Assembly: GCA_937929895.1 (NCBI GenBank) | Contig: CALFUO010000121.1 | Location: forward strand, 1-37,999 | DNA length: 37,999 bases | Source of the DNA: an uncultured Aquimarina sp. | Lineage (GTDB): Bacteria > Bacteroidota > Bacteroidia > Flavobacteriales > Flavobacteriaceae | Direction of reading: 5' to 3' | Shown: piece by piece, positions 29,134 to 37,696 of the stretch | How the letters are laid out: every line of letters begins with the position of its first letter | Position numbering within the stretch: position 1 is the first letter of the stretch | Program-made: the position numbers and the translations under genes | Notes under the pieces: generated by a model | Database searches by the model: none | Told to the model about the DNA's origin: nothing | The model's input: only the letters and a program-made list of their open reading frames with translations

Positions 29134-29188
29134 TTAAAATTTCACACTCCTAAAACACATGAATTGGGATACACCCTAATAAAAATTT
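29134..29188 (-). promoter_or_regulatory. Duplicated 5' element, copy 2 (contains 8-codon ORF MCFRSVKF*)
   Basis: See copy 1; the stop of the short ORF lies 14 nt before the CDS start at 29119. Confidence 0.65.
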
Positions 29189-29276
29189 ATTAATTATCTA
29201 TACCACGTTGGTTGAAAACAATTAGGGACTAGCCAAAAAGACTAATCCCCAATCCCCCACATAAGTGGCCTAACTT

Positions 29277-29306
29277 ATACCAATCCTATTATTTCCGAAT
29301 TGGTAG
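29277..29306. repeat. Short derivative of the 21506-21663 element
   Basis: ATACCAATCCTATTATTTCCGAATTGGTAG carries the left tip plus the right terminal repeat TATTATTTCCGAATTGGTA of the larger element, with no interior. Confidence 0.6.
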
Positions 29307-29317
29307 TTGAACAACTG

Positions 29318-30487
29318 CTACCACTTATAATTTTTAGCTTTTGCTTGTTTTTTTATGGCCTTATTGATGGCACTTTCTAATTCACCTTTCGATTCTTCTT
29401 TCTTTTGGTTTTGATCGATGTAGGTTCTTCGCTTTTTACTCAATTCTTTAATTTGCTTTTGAATCTTGATACGCTCCTCTTTTTTCTCTTTTACATAAGT
29501 CTTAATCTCTTCTGTAGATTTTCCTTGAAGTGGCGCTGCTAAACTAGACTTATCCACATCTTCCAATTCAACAGTTTCCTCTTCTAAGGCATCTACCAAA
29601 TCCCAAGACTTGTTTTTATACAAACGCGAACTTTTACTTTCTGCTCGTTTGATAGCTACAGCCTTTTCCATTTTTACCGCATTTACATCTTGTTGAGATT
29701 GCATAGCTGCTTTTGCCACTCCGCTACTACCATATGAAACATAGGTGGTATTCAGTTTCTTATTCAATTCCATCATTTCGTCATCATATGGCGTATCGAT
29801 ATGCACTACCTTTTTGTTATGATCGATAGCGATATACTCCCCTCCTCCTACTTTAGCTCCAGATTGCCAACTACCGCGTATGCCTTCATTATAATCTCCA
29901 CAAAAAATAGTATTGACTACAATACCTTTCTTTTTAGAATTTAATACGGCATCAGTATAATGCACACTTCCCTGTGTGAATGGTTCGTTACCTGCAATGA
30001 AGATCAATTTTAAACCGTCCTCCGTTGCTCCCCAATCTAAATCGTCTAAAGAAGTTTGGATCACTTGTCCGCAATACTCGGCGCTTCCATTGGTTCTTAA
30101 AGCAAATAATTTTTCTGAAACATCATCTAAGTCTCCCGTGAATCCTTGCAGCTGGTGTATGTGTCCTTTATGCCCATAATTATAACTTCCATATTCGTAC
30201 AACGCTATTTTTAGCTCTGGTTGACTTTCATCACTCGCTTTGATACCATTAAACTTATTTACGATATCCCAAAGCTGTGATTTTGCTTGTTCTATTAAAC
30301 CATCCATACTTCCACTTACATCTAGTAGAATTGCAATTTTGACTTCGTTGGCCTTTTCTTCTGATTTATCAGATTCTTTGTATTCAATAGTGTTGTACGG
30401 TGTTTTTGCTTTTACATCACAACTAGACATCAATGCTATTACGACTAATGAGGTTATGATTCGGGTACTATATTTTAGAATTTTCAT
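29318..30487 (-). CDS. VWA domain-containing lipoprotein
   Basis: MIDAS 'KIAILLDVSGSMDGLIEQAKSQLWDIVNKF'; lipobox 'ALMSSCDVKAK'. Confidence 0.85.
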   Translation of the reverse strand: MKILKYSTRIITSLVVIALMSSCDVKAKTPYNTIEYKESDKSEEKANEVKIAILLDVSGSMDGLIEQAKSQLWDIVNKFNGIKASDESQPELKIALYEYGSYNYGHKGHIHQLQGFTGDLDDVSEKLFALRTNGSAEYCGQVIQTSLDDLDWGATEDGLKLIFIAGNEPFTQGSVHYTDAVLNSKKKGIVVNTIFCGDYNEGIRGSWQSGAKVGGGEYIAIDHNKKVVHIDTPYDDEMMELNKKLNTTYVSYGSSGVAKAAMQSQQDVNAVKMEKAVAIKRAESKSSRLYKNKSWDLVDALEEETVELEDVDKSSLAAPLQGKSTEEIKTYVKEKKEERIKIQKQIKELSKKRRTYIDQNQKKEESKGELESAINKAIKKQAKAKNYKW

Positions 30488-30548
30488 GATGATAGATTTT
30501 TAAGATGAATACTTTTATTTTGAGAATTGTCTTGACATAAATACTCAG

Positions 30549-30690
30549 TGTACTTTTTGCTAAAAAGTAACCAAAAAGGCTAGTGTGAATTTTATCAATT
30601 GAAAATTGATAGGAACCACCAGCCACATAGAAAATTAAAGGCTATCGGCAATTTTCTATCCCTGCCTTTGCCCCTCTTCCTTCAATTTTT
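30549..30690. repeat. REP-like structured intergenic element
   Basis: TATCAATT-GAA-AATTGATA (30593-30611) and ATAGAAAATT...AATTTTCTAT (30627-30659) hairpins following TGTACTTTTTGCTAAAAA. Confidence 0.5.
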
Positions 30691-30895
30691 CAACAGATAC
30701 AACTATAAACTAAGGGAACAATTGCATTCCGAACGTTTTTCAATTACAAATACTAGAGGATAATAACTTTATAAGTTCAAATACAGTATTTAGAGTTTTC
30801 ATTATGATTTATTTTAAGGTCAATATTGTTTCTTTTTACTAATAGGAGTTTCTGTTGATTCTTATACTGAATGTACTTTTTGCTAAAAAATAAAT

Positions 30896-31687
30896 TCAAC
30901 TAATCTTGAATTTGACTTGCATTGTACTGATTAGCCTAATTTTTTCGAATTGAAGTATTGGGTAACGTTCAGATTTTAATCTAGAAATAGAATAATTGTA
31001 TTCCATTGAAATATTGGTAGTATTAGAATTGTGATTTTGCTGACTATAATTCAGTTCATTGATATAGATCGCTTTTCCACATACCTGATCAATAGCTTTA
31101 GTCAGCATTTCAGCTTTGTGCTTTGCTATTTTTATAGCATTTATTTGGACCTCTTCCCTAAACTGTTTCAATTTTGAATGGCTTACTTTTTCTATAGAAA
31201 TATTGGTGATTCCTAAAGGCTTAAGCTTTCGAAACACCTCAACGGTGGTTTCTGAATCGCATAATAGCAACTCGTACTCTTTTGTAGCAATTGCTTTATC
31301 ATTTTTAAGCCAATGACGATTTAAATTACTAGCCATATCTTTAATTTTTAATTCTTTAGTAACGTCAATTCCTTCTTTACTTAATTTTGTAATCATCTCG
31401 TTTTCTACCTCTTCTATACTTTTATTTTGAGGTAGATCATCTTCATGAATTAAAATCTTTAGATAAATCTCGTCTGGAATGATTTCTATTTCAGCTTTAC
31501 CCGTTACTTCTATATAATTTTGGTCTATAAAATTTTTAGTCCCATTTTGAGCTAAAGATTTGAAGGTCAAAAACGAAATAATTATGAGTACAATAAATTT
31601 CATAAAACAGTATTTAAGATGAATATTTCCTTTCACTACCGTAAATCTACTGTTGAAGTATTCCTTAAAAAACCGCCAACGAGTCAC
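30896..31687 (-). CDS. SIMPL (DUF541) domain-containing protein
   Basis: 'QNYIEVTGKAEIEIIPDEIYLKILIHE...AIKIAKHKAEMLTKAIDQVCGKAIYINE' SIMPL-like; internal signal peptide suggests a start around MKFIVLIIISFLTFKSLAQ. Confidence 0.75.
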   Translation of the reverse strand: MTRWRFFKEYFNSRFTVVKGNIHLKYCFMKFIVLIIISFLTFKSLAQNGTKNFIDQNYIEVTGKAEIEIIPDEIYLKILIHEDDLPQNKSIEEVENEMITKLSKEGIDVTKELKIKDMASNLNRHWLKNDKAIATKEYELLLCDSETTVEVFRKLKPLGITNISIEKVSHSKLKQFREEVQINAIKIAKHKAEMLTKAIDQVCGKAIYINELNYSQQNHNSNTTNISMEYNYSISRLKSERYPILQFEKIRLISTMQVKFKIS

Positions 31688-31693
31688 TGCCCT

Positions 31694-31731
31694 TTTTGAA
31701 TATGTGAATGCTACTTTTGAATGTGTGAAAG
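31694..31731. promoter_or_regulatory. Tandem direct repeat, possible LytTR-regulator binding sites
   Basis: TTTTGAATATGTGAATG and TTTTGAATGTGTGAAAG, 15/17 identical, 21-bp period, in the divergent intergenic region upstream of the LytS/LytTR operon. Confidence 0.5.
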
Positions 31732-31810
31732 GGTATTTATAGACTATTTCTTTATACTTAAGCCTAGAAGTACGTTTTTATATACCGCTGAAAGTGGTTA
31801 AGTTTAGGGC

Positions 31811-33829
31811 ATGCTTAAAAGAAATTACATAGCTATACTCTTGATTTTTCTAATGTCATTTACTTATGCTCAGAAGAAAGAAGCGTATAAATCTCAACGT
31901 AAATGGACTTCGAAAAGAAAGGTATCTGAAAAGGATTTAAGGTATGGGCAGTACTTAAGTTCTGCCATAGCTTTTAGAACTAAGGATTTAGAAAAAAGTA
32001 TCGATTACATTTCTAAATCTATTGAAGTGCTAGGACGAGAAGCTCGAGGAGAAAAACTAGCTTTGTCTTTGACAGAACTTAGTAAGACCTATCAATACCA
32101 TAAACAATACAATCTAGCTTTAGAAAATATTAAGAATGCTCTGAAAGAAAATTATACAATCGATAGAGAATTACTGCTTGGGCAAATACTATTATTAAAC
32201 CATGATATTAATAAAGCTCGAAGTGTTTTTCTGTCCGTATTACAACTCAAAAATAGTACCCCTGCACAACAGGTTGAAGCCTATGAAGGACTTGGAGATA
32301 GTTATCGAACTTTAGGTTTCGATGAAAAAGCAAAAGAATATTATACGAAAGGAGTTTCACTTGCTATTAAAACAAAACCGTCGAAATTATCTAGTTTAAA
32401 TACTAAAATTGGTGATGTACTTGCAGAGCAAAATCAATTACAACAAGCAGAGGAATTCTATGATAATTCACTAAAAATTTCAGCCAAAGAGACTCCTAAA
32501 AAGGCTGTTATTGTAAAAGAAAAAGTAGCGGATTATTACAATAAGAACAATCAATTTGATGAAGAAATTAAGCTTCGAAAGGAAACCGTCAAAAAACTAG
32601 AAGAAGTAAAATTAGCTCCTTTAAAGAGAGCAAACACTACTTCTGATATCGAAAAATGGTTATCTGAAACAGAAGATTCCGAACCCTTGAAGAACCAAAA
32701 AATTACAACTCAAAGTACAAAGTTAAAAATAGCTACTGCCTACAAAGCCAAAAATGAATATGACGATGCTATTGACTACTTAAAAAATAGTATTGAAGAC
32801 GCCAAAGCTGATAATGATTTAATAGTTCAAAAAGATGCTCTAAAAGCACTTGCCGAACTTTATAAAGAACAAAAGGATTATAAAAAATCATTAGTAACTT
32901 ATGAGTCGTATACCAAAGTAGCCGAATCTTTATATGCTAAAAAAGAGCAAGAAGCAGAAGAAATTATTACTAGTAACCAGGTAATTGTAGCTAGGCAAAG
33001 TAAGATCAATACCCTTGAGAAAGACCGTGAATTATATTCTAGTCGTACTAATCTTGCTAAAACAGAAGAGCAACTAATAAGAGAAAGTAATAAGCGTCAA
33101 CGCCTTATTATTTACTCGTTAACTTTAGGATTACTCCTTATGGGATTGGTTACTTATTTCTTTTACAAAAGCAATAAACAAAAGGAGTTTACGAATAATT
33201 TATTGGCTTTAAAATCCCTACGCTCACAAATGAATCCTCACTTTATTTTTAATGCCTTAAACTCTGTAAATAATTTTATTGCCAAAAGTGACGAACGTAG
33301 TGCGAATCGTTTCTTAAGTGATTTTTCTACCTTAATGCGTTCGGTATTAGAAAACTCTGAAGAGGATTTTATTCCTTTGTCTAAAGAGCTAAAATTGTTA
33401 AAACTTTATACTGAATTAGAGCATTCTCGTTTCCCTGATAAGTTTGATTACAAAATTGACATCGATCCACACATTGACGTGGATAGTTTTCAAATTCCTC
33501 CAATGCTTTTGCAACCCTATATCGAAAATGCGATATGGCATGGTTTGCGTTATAAAGAAGGAAAGGGCTTTTTGCATATTGATTTAAAGGCATTGGATAA
33601 CAATACCATTACTATTAAAATTGAAGATAATGGTATTGGAAGAAAAAAATCACAAGCTATAAAAACGCAACATCAGAAAAAACAACGCTCTAAAGGAATG
33701 GGGAACATAAAAAAGCGAATTGCTGTACTCAACCAAATGTATAAGGATAAAGTAGATGTTACCATTACTGATGTAAATACTGATGGCACGGGAACTTGTG
33801 TCATGTTAAAACTTAAAAAAGAGGCTTAA
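31811..33829 (+). CDS. TPR-containing LytS-type sensor histidine kinase
   Basis: TPR repeats, TM helix, 'LRSQMNPHFIFNALNSVNNFIAKSDERSANRFLSDFSTLMR' His_kinase domain and HATPase 'YIENAIWHGLRYKEGKG'. Confidence 0.93.
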   Translation: MLKRNYIAILLIFLMSFTYAQKKEAYKSQRKWTSKRKVSEKDLRYGQYLSSAIAFRTKDLEKSIDYISKSIEVLGREARGEKLALSLTELSKTYQYHKQYNLALENIKNALKENYTIDRELLLGQILLLNHDINKARSVFLSVLQLKNSTPAQQVEAYEGLGDSYRTLGFDEKAKEYYTKGVSLAIKTKPSKLSSLNTKIGDVLAEQNQLQQAEEFYDNSLKISAKETPKKAVIVKEKVADYYNKNNQFDEEIKLRKETVKKLEEVKLAPLKRANTTSDIEKWLSETEDSEPLKNQKITTQSTKLKIATAYKAKNEYDDAIDYLKNSIEDAKADNDLIVQKDALKALAELYKEQKDYKKSLVTYESYTKVAESLYAKKEQEAEEIITSNQVIVARQSKINTLEKDRELYSSRTNLAKTEEQLIRESNKRQRLIIYSLTLGLLLMGLVTYFFYKSNKQKEFTNNLLALKSLRSQMNPHFIFNALNSVNNFIAKSDERSANRFLSDFSTLMRSVLENSEEDFIPLSKELKLLKLYTELEHSRFPDKFDYKIDIDPHIDVDSFQIPPMLLQPYIENAIWHGLRYKEGKGFLHIDLKALDNNTITIKIEDNGIGRKKSQAIKTQHQKKQRSKGMGNIKKRIAVLNQMYKDKVDVTITDVNTDGTGTCVMLKLKKEA

Positions 33830-34554
33830 TGCTAAATGCTATTATTGTAGAAGATGAAGCGAATAGTCGTGAAATCTTAAGGAATTACCTGGCGAAATAT
33901 TGTCCACAAGTTACTTTAATTGGTGAAGCTTCTAATATTAATGAAGCCTATGAGCTAGTGACTAAGCGTGAGATTCAATTAGTATTTTTAGATGTTGAAA
34001 TGCCCTTTGGAAATGCTTTTGATTTCTTAGACAAAGTACCGAATCGAGAGTTTGAAACGGTTTTTGTCACCGCCTACAATCAGTACGCTATGGATGCATT
34101 AAACAACCATGCAGCTTACTATTTAATGAAACCCATCAATATTGATGAGTTAATCAAATCTGTTGAGTATGTTGATGAAATAGTATCTAAAGAAAAGGCT
34201 TTGGATAACCGAATTTTACAACCTAAGATTCATAAAATTGAAGGTAAAATTACGGTTCCCGACCAGGATGGTTTTCAAATATTAAACGTAAAAGATATTT
34301 TATACTGCAAAGCAGATAGCAATTATACCGAAGTATTCCTTACTGATAAAAAACTAGTGATTTGTAAAACATTAAAGTACTTTGAAACGGCTTTGGCTGA
34401 TTTCGCATTTGCTCGAATTCATAAATCTTATATGGTCAATGTCAATGAAATCAGCAAATACAAAAAAGGAAAAGGTGGTAGTATTACACTTTCTAATGGT
34501 AAAGAGTTGATGATTTCTGCTTCTAGGAAAAAGGAATTGTTAGGGTATTTTTAG
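33829..34554 (+). CDS. LytTR family response regulator
   Basis: Receiver 'IIVEDEANSREILRNYL...VFLDVEMPFGNAFDFLDKV' and LytTR DNA-binding domain 'ILYCKADSNYTEVFLTDKKLVICKTLKYFE...FARIHKSYMVNVNEISKY'. Confidence 0.95.
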   Translation: MLNAIIVEDEANSREILRNYLAKYCPQVTLIGEASNINEAYELVTKREIQLVFLDVEMPFGNAFDFLDKVPNREFETVFVTAYNQYAMDALNNHAAYYLMKPINIDELIKSVEYVDEIVSKEKALDNRILQPKIHKIEGKITVPDQDGFQILNVKDILYCKADSNYTEVFLTDKKLVICKTLKYFETALADFAFARIHKSYMVNVNEISKYKKGKGGSITLSNGKELMISASRKKELLGYF

Positions 34555-34574
34555 ACGCTTCGCTTAAAATGGTG

Positions 34575-34582
34575 TAAATTTG
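34575..34582 (+). promoter_or_regulatory. -7 box TAAATTTG (TAnnTTTG) upstream of the ParDE-like pair
   Basis: Exact TAnnTTTG match 29 nt upstream of the antitoxin ATG. Confidence 0.4.
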
Positions 34583-34611
34583 AATCATTATCGAACCAAA
34601 ATAACACTATC

Positions 34612-34851
34612 ATGGTAAGGCAAAGTATCTCTTTTACAGAACCCAATGATGAATGGCTAAAAGCACAAATACTTAGTAAAGAATATTCAAGTAAAAGTGA
34701 ATTAATCAATGATTTAATTCGACAAGCTAGAAATCAGCAAAAACAGATAGATTGGATTAGAACCAAACTTGATCGTGCAGAACAGAGTGGATTTACACAA
34801 GATACTAAGTCAGATATACTAGCCCAGGCCAAATCTAGACAGAATGGCTAA
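34612..34851 (+). CDS. ParD-like antitoxin (ribbon-helix-helix)
   Basis: MVRQSISFTEPNDEWLKAQILSKEYSSKSELINDLIRQAR; 8-nt overlap with the downstream ParE-like toxin. Confidence 0.85.
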   Translation: MVRQSISFTEPNDEWLKAQILSKEYSSKSELINDLIRQARNQQKQIDWIRTKLDRAEQSGFTQDTKSDILAQAKSRQNG

Positions 34852-35137
34852 TTACAAACTAAGTAACGAAGCCAAAGAAGATTTAATCCGTATTTATGAA
34901 TATGGAGTTAAAAAGTTTGGGGAAATTCAAGCTGAACTATATTTCAATTCGTTTTTTGAGTATTTCGATACCATTGCAGCAAGTCCTTTTTCTTTTGAAG
35001 CCATCGATCATATAAAAAAGGGCTATCGTCGTTGTCCTTGTGGAGTGGATAGTATTTATTACAGATTGAATAACAAAAGTATTGTTGAAATTATGGCAAT
35101 CATTGGAAGACAGGATTTACAAGCTTTTTTTGAATAG
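34844..35137 (+). CDS. ParE/RelE-superfamily toxin
   Basis: 'MANYKLSNEAKEDLIRIYEYGVKKFGEIQAELYFNSFFEYFDTIAASP...GYRRCPCGVDSIYYRLNNKSIVEIMAIIGRQD'. Confidence 0.9.
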   Translation: MANYKLSNEAKEDLIRIYEYGVKKFGEIQAELYFNSFFEYFDTIAASPFSFEAIDHIKKGYRRCPCGVDSIYYRLNNKSIVEIMAIIGRQDLQAFFE

Positions 35138-36236
35138 TTTGTTTTGCTTTTTGAAGAAAGACTCCACTACATATCGTAATTCGTGGTTTGACATAGTCAA
35201 GAGAAAAAAATTATACTTGATTCTTAATCCAATAAATAGCATTTTTACTGTAAATAAAGATGTTATTCAATTCTACAAATCACATATATCTATTTTAAGG
35301 TTTTTAATATTCCTCCTTGGAATATCTTATACCAGCCCTTCTGTAGGACAATCCCTAAGAGGAAATGCTGGAGTTCTTCTAAACCTACAGGTAACTCTTG
35401 GTAATCAAAACCAAAATATTAAAGTCGGAGCTTATGGAATAGGCGTCTTACATTATGGAGACATTGCTATGGAAAGTGGTATTAGTTTATATAGTGGTTA
35501 TCTATTGAAACGCCATACGGTTAAAACCTCTGGTATCAATTATGGATACGATGTATTTGCTTTAGTAGGAATAGGAAATAACCGAAACTTACTGGGATCT
35601 TCATTTCTAAAAGATGGAGCCTTATTGGCGACTCCTGAAAATAGACAGTCCTTTTACGGTTTAGGCTTTGGGTTTGAAAAGGAATTTCTACCAGGAACAC
35701 TAAGTACCTTTAATCAACGATTAGGAAAATTCTTAGCTCGTTTTAGTAACGATAACTATTCTATCAGCTTTCAAATTAAAAATGACTTTAGAATTGGGAA
35801 AGTATTTAATGGAGAAGGAACGGATTTCGGTGCTACAGGTATGTTCGAGCTTAGTTATAGCTCTATATTAAATCCAAACGAAATATATCAAGCTGGTTTA
35901 GGGCTTTTCCTTTTTACGCCAAACGCAGATCATAGTCGTACACCTATCAATCCTTTAAACTCTGATGATGGCTGTAAAAATGTATGGTATACGCAAGAAC
36001 CTTACTCTAAGCTATTTTATGCCAATGCCTACGTTTTTGGAGGGTATCAAAAAAATCACTTTTCAGGATTCTTGAAAACAGGAATCAATTCTCAAAAATT
36101 TGGAGCGTTTACACAGAATACCTTACATGATAGTTTTGGGTTAAATCCACGCTTTCCTTGGGATGTAACAGCTAAAGATAAATTCTATTATGAAATGAGT
36201 GGAAGTATCCTTAATACCTCTATAATTGATGATTAA
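35082..36236 (+). CDS. Hypothetical exported protein, possibly related to polymorphic toxin type 23; start uncertain
   Basis: Signal-peptide-like segment only after about 65 aa (ISILRFLIFLLGISYTSPSVGQ). 'FYGLGFGFEKEF...QRLGKFLARFSNDNYSISFQIKNDF' resembles Ntox23-type proteins (from memory, not verified). Confidence 0.55.
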   Translation: MLKLWQSLEDRIYKLFLNSLFCFLKKDSTTYRNSWFDIVKRKKLYLILNPINSIFTVNKDVIQFYKSHISILRFLIFLLGISYTSPSVGQSLRGNAGVLLNLQVTLGNQNQNIKVGAYGIGVLHYGDIAMESGISLYSGYLLKRHTVKTSGINYGYDVFALVGIGNNRNLLGSSFLKDGALLATPENRQSFYGLGFGFEKEFLPGTLSTFNQRLGKFLARFSNDNYSISFQIKNDFRIGKVFNGEGTDFGATGMFELSYSSILNPNEIYQAGLGLFLFTPNADHSRTPINPLNSDDGCKNVWYTQEPYSKLFYANAYVFGGYQKNHFSGFLKTGINSQKFGAFTQNTLHDSFGLNPRFPWDVTAKDKFYYEMSGSILNTSIIDD

Positions 36237-37158
36237 AAAGCTAAGCACCATATTAACTATAGGTATGCTAGTATTGCAAAGTTGTAATGTCTATAAACGC
36301 TCATTTGGAGAAACCTACACTAACATAAATACCACTGCTAATTACAAAAAGATATATCGCCTAGACCTAAGTAATCAAGACTTACAAACGCCTCCTAAAG
36401 CACTCGACAAATTGGTTGAGTTACGGATGTTAAATCTTTCTAGAAATATAGCATTAGATCTAGAAAAGGTATTTATCGCTATTCCGAATCCAGAACAATT
36501 GGAAGTATTGATTTTAGATAGTTTAAACTTAACATCTCTACCTAAATCAATTATACGATTTAAGAATTTGAAGCATTTGTCTTTAAACGCTAACCCTAAC
36601 ATACATCTTGATGCAACACTTGCTACCGTTTCTAAATTACCTTTAGAATTTTTAAACTTACAATACAATAAGCTCGAAACACTTCCTTTAAAAATAGTGG
36701 ATATTCAAACTCTAAAAGCGCTTAATCTATCCCATAACCAGATATCCAACCCAGATACTTTTCAAACGCTTGGAGCACTTTCAAAACTTCGATCCCTCTG
36801 GTTGACTGATAATCAGATAAAACAATTGCCTAAAAAAATTGGGGTACTCAATTCTGTAATGAACTTATATATAGAACACAATAAACTGACTTCTTTTCCA
36901 AATGTCATTACTAATCTCGAAAATTTAGCAGTACTACATACGGGATTCAATAATTTTTCTGAATTGCCTATTCAATTGGCCTATATGCCAAATTTATTAT
37001 TGCTCCATATCAATAATTGTAAAATAAGTACAATTTCTAATGAATTCGCTTCTAGATGTTCTTTAATGAGCATTATTCTAGATAATAATCAGCTTTCTGA
37101 AAAAGACAAACTACAATGGAGTAAGACATTTGATTACTTCTTTATGGCTTCTTTTTAA
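36226..37158 (+). CDS. Leucine-rich-repeat lipoprotein
   Basis: Repeated LRR units 'LKALNLSHNQISNPDTF', 'LRSLWLTDNQIKQLPKKIG'; lipobox 'LVLQSCNVYK'. Confidence 0.85.
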   Translation: MMIKKLSTILTIGMLVLQSCNVYKRSFGETYTNINTTANYKKIYRLDLSNQDLQTPPKALDKLVELRMLNLSRNIALDLEKVFIAIPNPEQLEVLILDSLNLTSLPKSIIRFKNLKHLSLNANPNIHLDATLATVSKLPLEFLNLQYNKLETLPLKIVDIQTLKALNLSHNQISNPDTFQTLGALSKLRSLWLTDNQIKQLPKKIGVLNSVMNLYIEHNKLTSFPNVITNLENLAVLHTGFNNFSELPIQLAYMPNLLLLHINNCKISTISNEFASRCSLMSIILDNNQLSEKDKLQWSKTFDYFFMASF

Positions 37159-37240
37159 GAGTATCAAATTATGTTTGGCTTCGCCCAAATACCTTACTCC
37201 TAGATCTATTTTGATCATCGAATAAAAGATGTTGAGTTGA

Positions 37241-37462
37241 CAATCAGTTTATCACCATTATCGAAAACGTTGTAAGTTAAGGGTTTGGCGAAGTTGTTGG
37301 ATTCAACTTTTAACTAAATATAAAGCCTGTTTAGATTTATCCAGTAGTGATTTGGATGGCAGTCATACTACAACTCTACAAGGCGGAGAACAAGTTGGAT
37401 ACCAAGGTTACAAAAAAGAAAGACTATTAATGCTTGAATGGATAGGTATAAAAGCTTACTAA
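37241..37462 (+). pseudogene. IS5-type transposase remnant
   Basis: QSVYHHYRKRCKLRVWRSCWIQLLTKYKACLDLSSSDLDGSHTTTLQGGEQVGYQGYKKERLLM... matches the DGSH...GGE..GYQG.KK region of IS5-family DDE transposases. Confidence 0.8.
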
Positions 37463-37696
37463 ATTGTTTTAACACAAATACAACTAATTTATTGATATTC
37501 AATCATATGCAACTTATAACTGTAGTACTCAAAAAATTCTAAAAAAAATTTAAATCACTTCAATAAGTTAAAAAAACAAGGGATAGCTAATTGACTTAAA
37601 ACAGCACTTAGTTTTTATTTGTTTTAAATAAAAATAAATTATTATGTTAATATTGAACTATATAAATTAGCAAACCAAATAGCTTAAACTACAAAC

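Noticed and set aside
36375-36668. 97-aa antisense ORF in the track
   Set aside because: Mirror of the LRR repeats; periodicity explained by the sense gene.
36360-37100. Periodic DNA pattern reminiscent of tandem repeats
   Set aside because: It is the leucine-rich-repeat coding periodicity (about 23 codons), not a CRISPR or a DNA satellite.
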